A stretch of 64,000 nt of DNA from Acidimicrobiia bacterium (GTDB lineage: Bacteria; Actinomycetota; Acidimicrobiia; Acidimicrobiales; CAIXPF01), in the NCBI GenBank assembly GCA_947476745.1, contig CANJRG010000008.1, forward strand, positions 109,468 through 173,467, read 5' to 3'. Below the pieces are notes generated by a model, which saw only the letters and a program-made list of their open reading frames with translations, searched no databases and was not told where the DNA came from. Shown here piece by piece: positions 17,248-25,668 of this stretch; positions within the stretch are counted from its first letter, which is position 1; each line of letters starts with the position of its first letter. Position numbers and translations under genes: made by a program.

Positions 17248-18287
17248 CGGCCGGCTCCGGCCCGGCGCACCGACTCCACGGTGACCCCGTCGAGGGCCTC
17301 GAGCTCGTGGCAGGCCGACCGATGGTCCGCCGCCGTGGCCTGGCGCAGCTCCGGCCTGGTCTGACGGCACAGCCCGTCGGCCCGCACGAAGGAGCAACGG
17401 GGATGGAACGCACAGCCGGGTGGCACGTTGATCAGCGACGGTGGCGCCCCGGGGATGGGAACCAGCGGCTCGTCCCGAGGGCCCTCGAGGCGGGGCAGAC
17501 CGGCCAGCAACCCCAAGGTGTAGGGGTGACTGCTCCGGTAGAACAGCTGCGGTGCGGTGCCCGTCTCCACGGCCCGGCCCGCGTACATCACCATCACCCG
17601 GTCCGCGAGGCCGGCGACCACGCCGAGATCGTGGGTGATCAGCATGATGGCCGAGTCGATCTCGTCCTTGATACGCAGAAGTACGTCGAGCACCTGGGCC
17701 TGCACCGTCACATCGAGCGCGGTGGTGGGCTCATCCGCGATGAGCAGCTCGGGCCGGCAGGTGATGGCCATGGCGATCATGGCCCGCTGGCGCATGCCAC
17801 CGGAGAACTCGTGGGGGTACATCCGCGCACGCTTGGCGGCCTCGGGGATACCGACCAGGTCGAGCATCTCGACCGCCCGGCGCATGGCCTCCTTGCGGCT
17901 CGCCCCTTCGTGGATCCGGGCCATCTCACCGATCTGCCGACCGACGGTGTGCACCGGGTTGAGCGCGCCGAGGGGGTCCTGGAAGATCATGGCGATCTCC
18001 TTGCCCCGGATACGGCCGTGTTGCGCCTCGGGCAGCTGCAACAGGTCCCGACCCTTCCACAGCACCTCGCCGGAGGCGATGCGTACCGTCGGTTGCAGGC
18101 CCATGATGGTGGTGGCGGTCACCGACTTGCCCGAGCCGGACTCGCCGACGACGGCGAACACCTCGCCACGGCGGACCTCGAAGCTCACCCCGTCGACGGC
18201 GCGGACCACCCCGTCATCGGTGTCGAAGTACGCCCGCAGATCGCGTACCGACAGCAGCGTCTCGGGGCCGGTGGTGGGCTCGCTCAT
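17244..18287 (-). CDS. peptide-type ABC importer ATPase 1 (OppD/DppD-like)
   Basis: A 347-residue nucleotide-binding subunit that pairs with the following ATPase. Walker [23 protein letters not shown], signature [15 protein letters not shown], Walker [13 protein letters not shown] and THDLGVV are present. The C-terminus has the cysteine cluster [19 protein letters not shown] of this family. It overlaps both neighbours by 4 nt (ATGA), so the two ATPases and the inner permease should be made in fixed proportion. Confidence 0.93.
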   Translation of the reverse strand: MSEPTTGPETLLSVRDLRAYFDTDDGVVRAVDGVSFEVRRGEVFAVVGESGSGKSVTATTIMGLQPTVRIASGEVLWKGRDLLQLPEAQHGRIRGKEIAMIFQDPLGALNPVHTVGRQIGEMARIHEGASRKEAMRRAVEMLDLVGIPEAAKRARMYPHEFSGGMRQRAMIAMAITCRPELLIADEPTTALDVTVQAQVLDVLLRIKDEIDSAIMLITHDLGVVAGLADRVMVMYAGRAVETGTAPQLFYRSSHPYTLGLLAGLPRLEGPRDEPLVPIPGAPPSLINVPPGCAFHPRCSFVRADGLCRQTRPELRQATAADHRSACHELEALDGVTVESVRRAGAGR

Positions 18288-19213
18288 GTGAGCTTCGGGT
18301 CCAGGGCGTCACGCAGGCCGTCGCCGACGAGCACGAAGGCCAGCACGGTGAGACAGATCGCCCCACCGGGGAACAGCAGCAGGTGGAAGGCGCCGGCGAG
18401 GTCGCCCTTGCCCTGGGACACCATCAGGCCCCATGCCGGCGTGGGTTCCTGCGGCCCGACACCGAGGTAGGACAGCGCCGCCTCCGACAGGATGACCCCG
18501 CCGATGAGCACCGTGCCGTACACGATGACCGGTTGCACCGCGTTGGGCAGGATGTGGCGAAACATGATGCGCGAGCGGGAATACCCCAGGGCATGCGCGG
18601 CCTCGACGTACTCGAGCTGTTTGAGCGACAGGAAGCTGGCTCGCACGATGCGGGCCAGGCCCAGCCACCCGGTCAGCCCCAGCACCAGGATCACCGAGTT
18701 CTCGCTCCGGCCGGCCACCGCGACGATGGCGATGGCCAGCACGATGTAGGGGATGGCCAGAAACACGTCGGTCAGGCGCATGATGAGGGTGTCGGCGATA
18801 CCGCCGAAGAACCCGGCCACCGCGCCGAGGAGCAGCCCGATGCCGACCGACACGACGGTGGACGCCAGGCCGATGCGCAACGAGACGCGCGCCCCGTAGA
18901 GAACCCGGCTGAAGACATCTCGGCCGATCTTGTCGGTGCCGAACAGATGCTCCCAGCTCGGCGGCTGCCGGTAGGCGCCCTCGATGCGCTCGCTCGGGCC
19001 GTAGCGGGTGATCCACGGCGCCAGGATCGCCGCCGCCACCAGCACCACCAGGAAGGTCAGCCCGGCCATGGCCATCTTGTTGCGCCGGAACCGTCGCCAG
19101 GCGTCGAGCCACAACGGTCGCGGAGCGGCCTCCGGCAAGGACGGTCGCGGAGCGGCCTCCGGCAAGGACGGTCGCGGAGCGGCCTCCGGGGCGGGACGAT
19201 CGAGAGCGCTCAA
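18284..19213 (-). CDS. peptide-type ABC importer permease 2 (DppC-like)
   Basis: A 309-residue inner-membrane permease with about six helices. The EAA loop is HALGYSRSRIMFRHILPN, the contact site for the ATPases. GTDKIGRDVFSRVLYGARVSL is the conserved OppC_N region after the first helix. The cytoplasmic N-terminus is extended by three EAAPRP(SLP) units encoded by a 27-bp tandem repeat. ATGA overlaps join it to the genes on both sides. Confidence 0.93.
   Translation of the reverse strand: MSALDRPAPEAAPRPSLPEAAPRPSLPEAAPRPLWLDAWRRFRRNKMAMAGLTFLVVLVAAAILAPWITRYGPSERIEGAYRQPPSWEHLFGTDKIGRDVFSRVLYGARVSLRIGLASTVVSVGIGLLLGAVAGFFGGIADTLIMRLTDVFLAIPYIVLAIAIVAVAGRSENSVILVLGLTGWLGLARIVRASFLSLKQLEYVEAAHALGYSRSRIMFRHILPNAVQPVIVYGTVLIGGVILSEAALSYLGVGPQEPTPAWGLMVSQGKGDLAGAFHLLLFPGGAICLTVLAFVLVGDGLRDALDPKLT
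19114..19190. repeat. 27-bp tandem repeat in permease 5' end
   Basis: Two exact copies (19114-19140, 19141-19167) and a third, nearly complete one. It encodes EAAPRPSLP repeats in the N-terminal cytoplasmic tail of the DppC-like permease, outside any conserved region. Confidence 0.92.
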
Positions 19214-20217
19214 GCTCCACCCTCGTCGCCCAGGCAGATGCGCGGGTCGAACCAGGCGTAGGACACATCCACGATGAGGTTGACCACGGTGAAGGCCAGC
19301 ACCACCACCAGGGTCAGCCCCATGGTGACCGGAAGGTCCCGGCTGATGACCGAGTCGGCGATCTCCGAACCGAGGCCCGGCCAGGAGAAGGTCTTCTCGG
19401 TCAACACCGCAGCACCGATGACGGTTCCGAAGTCGAGGCCGATCAGGGTCACCACCGGCAGCATGGCGTTACGCAGACCGTGGCGCCACACTACCCGCCG
19501 TTCGTCGAGCCCCTTGGCCCGGGCGGTGCGCATGTAGTCCGCCCGCAGCACCTCGAGCATCGAGCCCCGGGTCATACGGGCCGCTAGCGCGGTGGAGGCT
19601 GCGGCCAGCACCACCGCCGGCAGCGCGAGATACCGCCAGGTCTGGCCGGTGGGGATGAAGAACAGCGTCCACGTGTTCGGGCCGATGCCCTGGGTCCGCA
19701 GGCGCATCCACTCCGGCCAGCCGTGCTTATTGGGCTGCACCGCGAAGGCGTACTGCAACAGGAAGCCGAGCACGAACACCGGCACCGCAGAGGCCAGCGC
19801 CGTCACCGCGGTGGTCAGCTTGTCGGCCAGCGAGTACCGCCGGATGGCCGAGAGCACCCCGATCGAGATACCGAACACGATCTCGATCAGCGTCGCCCAG
19901 ATGGCCAGACGCACGCTGTTGATGGCCTTGTCGCCGAGGATTTCGTTGACGCTGCGGCGATTCTGGAACGATTCGCCGAGGTCCCATTGCAGGGTGCGTT
20001 TCCAGTAGTCGCCGAACTGCACCGCGAGCGGGTCGTCGAAGCCGTACCGCTCGTTGATCCGTTCGATGACCCCGGGGTCGGGCGTGCGGTTGGCCCCGCC
20101 CGCGATGAGGGTCGCAGGGTCACCGGGAAGCACGAAGAACAGTGCGAACAGGAACGACAGCGCGAAGAAGATCGTCGGAATGATGAGCAGGAGCCGGCGG
20201 ACGATGTAGCTGATCAT
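19210..20217 (-). CDS. peptide-type ABC importer permease 1 (DppB-like)
   Basis: A 335-residue permease with six predicted helices, starting MISYIVRRLLLIIPTIFFAL as is typical of DppB/OppB. The EAA loop reads RAKGLDERRVVWRHGLRNAMLPV and the C-terminal helix contains DVSYAWFDPRI. It pairs with the second permease to form the membrane channel. Its stop overlaps the next start by 4 nt. The 79-bp gap from the binding-protein gene (20218-20296) is GC-rich and may hold a structure that lets the binding protein be made in excess; I could not define clean arms. Confidence 0.93.
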   Translation of the reverse strand: MISYIVRRLLLIIPTIFFALSFLFALFFVLPGDPATLIAGGANRTPDPGVIERINERYGFDDPLAVQFGDYWKRTLQWDLGESFQNRRSVNEILGDKAINSVRLAIWATLIEIVFGISIGVLSAIRRYSLADKLTTAVTALASAVPVFVLGFLLQYAFAVQPNKHGWPEWMRLRTQGIGPNTWTLFFIPTGQTWRYLALPAVVLAAASTALAARMTRGSMLEVLRADYMRTARAKGLDERRVVWRHGLRNAMLPVVTLIGLDFGTVIGAAVLTEKTFSWPGLGSEIADSVISRDLPVTMGLTLVVVLAFTVVNLIVDVSYAWFDPRICLGDEGGA

Positions 20218-20296
20218 GTCTGTGCACCCGGACAGGGACGCCGCAACGCCGCGCCGCTGCGCCGAGGTGGCCGCGGCGGCACGACGTACCGGGCGG

Positions 20297-21949
20297 TCAG
20301 CCCTTGAGCTTCACCTGTTCCCAGGCGATGAGCCCGAGGCTGTTCTGGGGGAACGACGCGATCTTCGCCGGGTTGTAGACGTAGTCACCCTTGTAGAAGT
20401 TGATCGGGATCACCGCCATGTCGGTGTTGAGAAGCAACTCCTCGGCCTTCTGGAACAGCGCCGCCTGCTTGGCCGGGTCGACGGTCTGCTTGGCCTCGTC
20501 GACCAGCTTGTCGAAATCGGGGTTGTCGTACTGCCCGTGGTTGTTGCCCCCGATCGAGTCGGAGTGGAACAGGTCGTACATGAAGTTGTCGTAGGTCGGG
20601 TAGTCGGCGTACCAGCCGGAGCGGCAGACCTGGCACCTGCCCTCGGACAGCTCGCTGAAATAGGTCTCGGCGGGCCGGGGGTCACCCTCGGCCGGGATAC
20701 CGATGGCCTTGAGGTTGTCCACGATGATCTGCACGACCTCCTCCTGGCCGCCGCCGGCGTTGAACTGGATCTTGATCGGTGCCTTCAGCGAGTTCCCCGC
20801 GGCCTTCCACTGGTCGAAGGCCTTCTGGGCGGCCGCCTTGTCGAAGCTGCAGGCGGTGCAGATGTTCGGCTTGTGGCCGGGGATGCCGGCGGGGGTGATC
20901 CCGGTGGCGGCGGAGCGGGTGCCGTCGTAGACGGCGTCGTTGATGGCATCGCGGTCGATCGCCTGGGACATCGACCGACGCAGCAGCACGTTCTTGGCGC
21001 CGCCCACCACCGGGTCCTGCTCGTTGATCTCGAAGTGGTAGACGCCGGCGATGTCCACGTCGAGGGTGGTGGCATAGGTCTCGTCGGCTTCCTTGGCCCG
21101 TCCGGGCGGGATGCTGGCGGTGTCGCCCTCGCCGGCCTCGAAGGCGTTGTAGGCGGTGTCGGGATCGGCGCTCACCTTGAAGGTGATCTTCTTGACGCGG
21201 TCGGCCCACTTGTTGCCGTTGACGTCACCGGCCCACTTGTCGTTACGGACCAGCACGATCTCCTCGTCGGAGCGGGGCTCGGCCAACTTGTAGGGGCCGT
21301 TGCCGATCATCAGCCCGTTCTCCCACTCGCCCTGGTCCTTCAGCTTCTCCACCGCCGAGGGCAGCGGGACGAAGATCTGGAAGCCGGCCACGATGGCGAA
21401 GTTCGAATATGGGGCGGACAGCTTGACGGTGAGGGTCATCGAGGCGTCGTCGGCCTTGACCCCGGCGAGCGTGTCGGCGGTGCCGTCGAGCTTCTCGGCG
21501 CCACCCTCGATGAAGTTGAACAGGTAGCTGTAGTCACCGGCGAAATCAGGGTCGGAGGCCCGCTCCCACGCCCGCACGAACGACGACGGCTTGATCTCCT
21601 CGCCGTTGGAGAAGGTCAGGCCCTTGCGGATCTTGAAGGTCCACTCGGTGGCATCGCCGTTGGCCTGGTAGCTCTCGGCCACCAGCGGCTTGACCTGGGG
21701 CTTGGCAGGGTCGGTGTAGTCGAGCTCGGTGAGGCCGTCGTAGAGGGCGTTGACGACCTGGTAGGCGTCGAGCGAGACGTTGAGCGCCGGATCGATGTGC
21801 TCGGCGGGGTCACCGACGAAGGTGCCGAGATCGACCAGTTCGTCGCCGCCGGCCTCGGAGCCGCCGTCGCTCCCACCGCACGCCGCTGCGAGCAACGACA
21901 GCCCGACCATCCCGGCGGCGAGGCCGCCGCGGAACCCACTTCGATGCAT
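20297..21949 (-). CDS. peptide-type ABC transporter substrate-binding lipoprotein
   Basis: A 550-residue lipoprotein: signal peptide with lipobox LLAAAC near residue 24, a short linker, then a family 5 extracellular solute-binding domain. Recognisable parts are the start PAEHIDPALNVSLDAYQVVNALYDGL, the hinge segment WTFKIRKGLTFSNGEEI and the RRSMSQAIDRDAI helix. The ligand is probably a peptide, but family 5 also covers nickel, haem and glycosides. A strong ribosome-binding site GGAGGAA precedes the ATG. It is the first gene of the importer operon, with the promoter presumably in the 128-bp divergent gap to the enoyl-CoA hydratase gene. Confidence 0.92.
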   Translation of the reverse strand: MHRSGFRGGLAAGMVGLSLLAAACGGSDGGSEAGGDELVDLGTFVGDPAEHIDPALNVSLDAYQVVNALYDGLTELDYTDPAKPQVKPLVAESYQANGDATEWTFKIRKGLTFSNGEEIKPSSFVRAWERASDPDFAGDYSYLFNFIEGGAEKLDGTADTLAGVKADDASMTLTVKLSAPYSNFAIVAGFQIFVPLPSAVEKLKDQGEWENGLMIGNGPYKLAEPRSDEEIVLVRNDKWAGDVNGNKWADRVKKITFKVSADPDTAYNAFEAGEGDTASIPPGRAKEADETYATTLDVDIAGVYHFEINEQDPVVGGAKNVLLRRSMSQAIDRDAINDAVYDGTRSAATGITPAGIPGHKPNICTACSFDKAAAQKAFDQWKAAGNSLKAPIKIQFNAGGGQEEVVQIIVDNLKAIGIPAEGDPRPAETYFSELSEGRCQVCRSGWYADYPTYDNFMYDLFHSDSIGGNNHGQYDNPDFDKLVDEAKQTVDPAKQAALFQKAEELLLNTDMAVIPINFYKGDYVYNPAKIASFPQNSLGLIAWEQVKLKG

Positions 21950-22077
21950 GAGGTGTTCCTCCGTAACGCGCCCGGAGCGCTCGACTCGACGTGGTCAGGG
22001 TAACGCCATGCGTGAGAAAGCGGACGTACCCCGACGGCCCGGAGATGGTGGCCCGAGCAGGCCGCTACCCTGCGGCC

Positions 22078-22842
22078 ATGACCGCCACCCTGCTCGACAT
22101 CTCCCACGGCGTCGCCACCATCACGCTCAACCGCCCCGAGGCCCGCAACGCGCTCTCCGTCGAGTTGGTCGACGCGCTCGCCACCACCCTCGAGCACGCG
22201 CTCGACGACCCGGCTGTGCGGGTGGTGGTCATCACCAACACCGGCAACACGTTCTGCGCCGGGGCCGACCTCAAGGCCGCGGCCCCCGGCCAGGCCCAAA
22301 GCCAGGCCCGCTCGTTCCTCGACGTGTTCGACCTGATCCTCGACAGCCCCAAGCCGGTGATCGGCCGCATCGCCGGCCACGCGGTGGCCGGCGGCGTGGG
22401 CCTCGCCGCGGCCTGCGACATCTCCGTCATGGTCGACTCCGCACAGCTCGGCTTCTCGGAGGTGCGCATCGGGGTCTCCCCCGCCGTCATCTCGGTGGTC
22501 TGCCTGCCCAAGATGCGCCGGTCCGACGCCATGGAACTGTTCCTCACCGGCGAACGCATCCCGGCGGCCCGAGCGGCCGAAGTCGGCCTGGTGAACTACG
22601 CGGTGCCGGCAGACCAGCTCGATGCCAAGGTCGACGAGATCGTCGCCATGGTGCTGCGCGGCGGACCGAACGCCCTCGCCGCCTCCAAGTCGTTGCTGCG
22701 CCGGGTGCCCGAGTTCACCGATCGCCAGACCGCTTTCGAGTGGGCCCAGCCGTTCTCCGCCGCGCTGTTCGCCTCCGAGGAGGGCGCCGAGGGCATCGCC
22801 GCCTTCCGGGAACGCCGCGACCCCAATTGGATCCCGGCCTGA
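22078..22842 (+). CDS. enoyl-CoA hydratase/isomerase family protein
   Basis: A 254-residue crotonase-fold protein. The oxyanion-hole segments are GNTFCAGADLKA and IAGHAVAGGVGLAAACD. The first catalytic glutamate position is filled in LGFSEVRIGVSPAV; the second glutamate of classical hydratases is not evident in the following helix (VISVVCLPKM), so the exact reaction may be isomerisation or hydration of a branched acyl-CoA. The ATG at 22078 is used; the open frame upstream lacks support. It probably works in fatty-acid or branched-chain breakdown with the acyl-CoA ligase elsewhere in the window. Confidence 0.85.
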   Translation: MTATLLDISHGVATITLNRPEARNALSVELVDALATTLEHALDDPAVRVVVITNTGNTFCAGADLKAAAPGQAQSQARSFLDVFDLILDSPKPVIGRIAGHAVAGGVGLAAACDISVMVDSAQLGFSEVRIGVSPAVISVVCLPKMRRSDAMELFLTGERIPAARAAEVGLVNYAVPADQLDAKVDEIVAMVLRGGPNALAASKSLLRRVPEFTDRQTAFEWAQPFSAALFASEEGAEGIAAFRERRDPNWIPA

Positions 22843-22847
22843 GCGAC

Positions 22848-22892
22848 CCTGTTGACGTCGACCCCGTTGACGTCAGCCCCGTTGCGGTCAGC
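22848..22892. repeat. 15-bp tandem repeat after enoyl-CoA hydratase
   Basis: Three copies with a 15-bp period (core CCGTTGACGTCAGCC, a few substitutions), beginning 6 bp after the stop at 22842 and ending 30 bp before the ABC-F start. Confidence 0.85.
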
Positions 22893-22922
22893 CGGGTGGC
22901 AGGCCGGTAGCATCGGACGCTC

Positions 22923-25064
22923 GTGATCACCGTCTCGGGGCTGTCCAAAGCGCACGGCAGCAAGCAGCTCTTCCGGGACGTCACGTTCCGGCTCCTTCCC
23001 GGCCGGCGCATCGCGCTGGTCGGCGGCAATGGCAAGGGCAAGACCACCCTGCTGGAGATCGTGCTCGGCCTGCAGGACCCCGACGGCGGCGAGATCCACC
23101 GCGGCAAGGAGACCCGGGTCGGCTACCTGCCCCAGGAGGCGGTCGGCACGGCGGACCCGCGCGAGACAGTGCTGGCATCGGTCCTCGCCGGCGCCGGACC
23201 GGTCCACGAGCTCGAACAGCAGCTTCTGGGGCTCCAACAGCAGCTCGCCGAGACCAGCGGCGCCGAGCACGACCGGGTGCTGCGCGACTACGGCAACGCC
23301 CAGAGCCGCTTCGAGCAGCTCGGCGGGTACGCCCTCGAGGCCGAGGCCCGTCGCATCCTGGCCGGTCTCGCCTTCACCGACGAGTCGGTCACCAAGCCGC
23401 TGCGCGAGCTGTCCGGTGGCTGGCAGATGCGGGCCGCGCTGGCCCGGCTGATGCTCGACAAGCCGGACGTGCTGGTGCTCGACGAGCCGACCAACCACCT
23501 CGACACCGACTCGGTGTCCTGGCTCGAGGCCACGCTCGCGGCCTACCGCGGGGCCATCCTGTTCGTGTCCCACGACCGCGACTTCATCGACGCGGTGGCC
23601 GAACGGGTCATCGAGCTGTCCGAGGGCACCGCCATCGAGTACGTCGGCGGGTTCGCCGAGTTCGTGGTGCAGCGGGAGGACCGCATGGCCCAGCTGCGCG
23701 CCACGGCCGCCGCCCAGCAGCGCCAGATCGCCCAGGTCGAACGGTTCGTCGAGCGGTTCCGCTACAAGGCCACCAAGGCCCGCCAGGTGCAGAGCCGGCT
23801 CAAGACCCTCGAACGGCTCGACCGCATCGAGTTGCCCGACCGCAAGGAGATCGCGGCCCGGTTCGCCTTCCCCGAGCCGCAACGCAGCTCACGGGTGGTC
23901 GCCGAGCTGCAGGACGTGGCCGTCGGCTACGACGGACGGGCCATCCTCGACGGGGTCGACCTGGTCATCGAGCGGGGCGAGAAGCTGGCCCTGGTGGGTC
24001 CCAACGGTGCCGGCAAGACCACCCTCATCCGGCTGCTGCTCAACCAGCTGAAGCCGCTGTCGGGCGAGTTCACCATTGGCGCCAACGTCGACGTCGCCTA
24101 CTTCGCCCAGGAGCAGGCCCAGATCCTCGACGACCAGCTGACCGTGGCCATGGAGTTCCAAAAGGCGGTGGGCGACCGGCCGAAGGGCCGCAACATCCGT
24201 ACGGTGCTCGGCAGCTTCGGCTTCCCCGGCGATGCGGCCGACCGCCGCATCGGCGAGCTCTCCGGCGGAGAACGCACCCGGCTGGCCCTGGCCAAGATCA
24301 TGGTCAACCCGGTCAACCTGCTGGTCCTCGACGAGCCCACCAACCATCTCGACCTGCAGAGCTGCGACGTGCTGGCCGACGCCCTCGAGGCCTACCCGGG
24401 TACCGTCGTACTGGTCAGCCACGACCGCTATCTCATCCGCGAGGTGGCCCAGTCGCTGGTGGCGGTGCGCAACGGCCGGGCCGTCCGCCACGACGGCGTC
24501 GACGAGGCGGTGCTGTCGCCCTCGGGTACCGAGACGGCCGGGTCGACCTTCGGCCGGGGCGGGCCGGTGCAGCGAGGTGGCGGGGCCGGCCGCAGCGGAC
24601 CGTCGGGACGCGATCCCAAGAACAACGGCAACGCCAAGCCCGGCAGCAACGCCAAGAACAACGGCAACGCCAAGAACAACGGCAACGCCAAGGCCGCGTC
24701 GCCGGGAAAGTCCAAGCCCACCACCGACGAGCCCACCACCGACAAGCGCCCCGACGACAAGCGCCCCGACGACAAGCGCCCCGACGACAAGCGCACCGAG
24801 GCCGAGCGTCGCCAGCAGAAGCACCGGGCCACCAAAGAGCTGCGCAGCGAGGTCGACAAAGTCGAGCGGCAACTGGTGAAGGCCGAGGCCGAGGTGGCCG
24901 ACCTGCAACGCCAGCTCGGCGACCCCGAGCTCTACGCCGATGCGGCCAAGGTCAAGGACCTCGTCGAACGGCACAACGTTGCCAAGGACAAGGCATCGGG
25001 GCTGATGGACCGCTGGACCGAGGCGCAGCTGGCACTCGAGAAAGCCGCGAGCGCGTTCGACTGA
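22923..25064 (+). CDS. ABC-F family ATPase with repeat linker and coiled-coil tail
   Basis: A 713-residue soluble protein with two ABC cassettes and no membrane segment. Cassette 1: GGNGKGKTT (34-42), LSGGWQMR and VLVLDEPTNHLD. Between the cassettes a charged helical hairpin (ERFVERFRYKATKARQVQSR) matches the ribosome-contacting linker of ABC-F translation factors. Cassette 2: GPNGAGKTT, LSGGERTRLA and LLVLDEPTNHLD. After about residue 545 come low-complexity repeats NNGNAK and RPDDK, then a coiled coil (AERRQQKHRATKEL...) as in Uup. A role in ribosome rescue or translation is more likely than transport. Start GTG 22923. Confidence 0.9.
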   Translation: MITVSGLSKAHGSKQLFRDVTFRLLPGRRIALVGGNGKGKTTLLEIVLGLQDPDGGEIHRGKETRVGYLPQEAVGTADPRETVLASVLAGAGPVHELEQQLLGLQQQLAETSGAEHDRVLRDYGNAQSRFEQLGGYALEAEARRILAGLAFTDESVTKPLRELSGGWQMRAALARLMLDKPDVLVLDEPTNHLDTDSVSWLEATLAAYRGAILFVSHDRDFIDAVAERVIELSEGTAIEYVGGFAEFVVQREDRMAQLRATAAAQQRQIAQVERFVERFRYKATKARQVQSRLKTLERLDRIELPDRKEIAARFAFPEPQRSSRVVAELQDVAVGYDGRAILDGVDLVIERGEKLALVGPNGAGKTTLIRLLLNQLKPLSGEFTIGANVDVAYFAQEQAQILDDQLTVAMEFQKAVGDRPKGRNIRTVLGSFGFPGDAADRRIGELSGGERTRLALAKIMVNPVNLLVLDEPTNHLDLQSCDVLADALEAYPGTVVLVSHDRYLIREVAQSLVAVRNGRAVRHDGVDEAVLSPSGTETAGSTFGRGGPVQRGGGAGRSGPSGRDPKNNGNAKPGSNAKNNGNAKNNGNAKAASPGKSKPTTDEPTTDKRPDDKRPDDKRPDDKRTEAERRQQKHRATKELRSEVDKVERQLVKAEAEVADLQRQLGDPELYADAAKVKDLVERHNVAKDKASGLMDRWTEAQLALEKAASAFD
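24621..24791. repeat. 18-bp and 15-bp coding tandem repeats in ABC-F linker
   Basis: Four 18-bp units (24621-24692, three identical, encoding NNGNAK) and, from 24717, five 15-bp units (the last three identical, CGCCCCGACGACAAG) encoding PTTD(E/K)/RPDDK. Both keep frame and lie in the tether between the second cassette and the coiled coil. Confidence 0.92.
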
Positions 25065-25094
25065 GTGCATCACCGGACGCCGTAGCGTGAGGTG

Positions 25095-25655
25095 ATGGCC
25101 ACGATCGGCTCCACCCAGCTCGCCGCAGTGCTACCCCAGTGGCACTGGCGCTCGCGGGCCACGGCCTGGGCCGATGCAGCCGCAGCCGAGGTCTTCCTGG
25201 CCTTCGAGCAGGTGACCCTGGCCGAGCTGCCCGGTACGGCCGAGCTCCGGTTACACCAGGCCGGCGGGGACCGGTCGGGGGTGACGATGCTGGCCGACCT
25301 CCTTGATCAGGGTTTCGTGCTGCTCAGCGAAGAACCCGACCGTGAGCTGGTGCTGGGCCGGGTCGGTCAGTTCTGGCGAGCCGGAGGGGCCGCCGCGGTG
25401 CAGGTCGACGGCCGCCGCGCGTTCCTGGCCTTCGCCGAACCGGGCTACGCCAAGGCGGCATTCGCCCTGCGGGCACAGCCGCTGGACCGCGGGACGATGA
25501 TCTCGGTGGAGAGCCGGGTCGCGGCCACCGAGGACCACACCCGCCGTGAGTTCAACCGCTACTGGCTGGTCGGGTCGTGGGCCAGCCCCGCGGGCCACCA
25601 CCAGTTGCTCGACACGGTGCGCCGCCGGGCCAGCGACCCGGCCCGCAGCACCTGA
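25095..25655 (+). CDS. hypothetical protein (DUF2867/SRPBCC-like)
   Basis: A 186-residue protein with no signal peptide or membrane helix. Features: VFLAFEQVTLAELPGTAELRL, ELVLGRVGQFWRAGG, and a C-terminal FNRYWLVGSW...HQLLDTVRRRA. The pattern of a G-x-FW strand followed by a long C-terminal helix recalls DUF2867 or START-like ligand-binding proteins, but I cannot assign it firmly. Start ATG 25095 or GTG 25092 are both possible; GAGG lies just upstream. It is 30 bp downstream of the ABC-F gene and probably cotranscribed with it. Confidence 0.6.
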   Translation: MATIGSTQLAAVLPQWHWRSRATAWADAAAAEVFLAFEQVTLAELPGTAELRLHQAGGDRSGVTMLADLLDQGFVLLSEEPDRELVLGRVGQFWRAGGAAAVQVDGRRAFLAFAEPGYAKAAFALRAQPLDRGTMISVESRVAATEDHTRREFNRYWLVGSWASPAGHHQLLDTVRRRASDPARST

Positions 25656-25668
25656 GCGAACGGTCCGC

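Noticed and set aside
16156..21949. Nickel importer rather than peptide importer
   Set aside because: Family 5 binding proteins cover both, but nothing specific to nickel (no adjacent nickel enzyme or NikR-like regulator) is present; peptide remains the default, without certainty.
20216..22003. Long plus-strand frame opposite the solute-binding protein
   Set aside because: Composition is Val/Gly/Leu-rich noise complementary to a well-supported family 5 binding protein.
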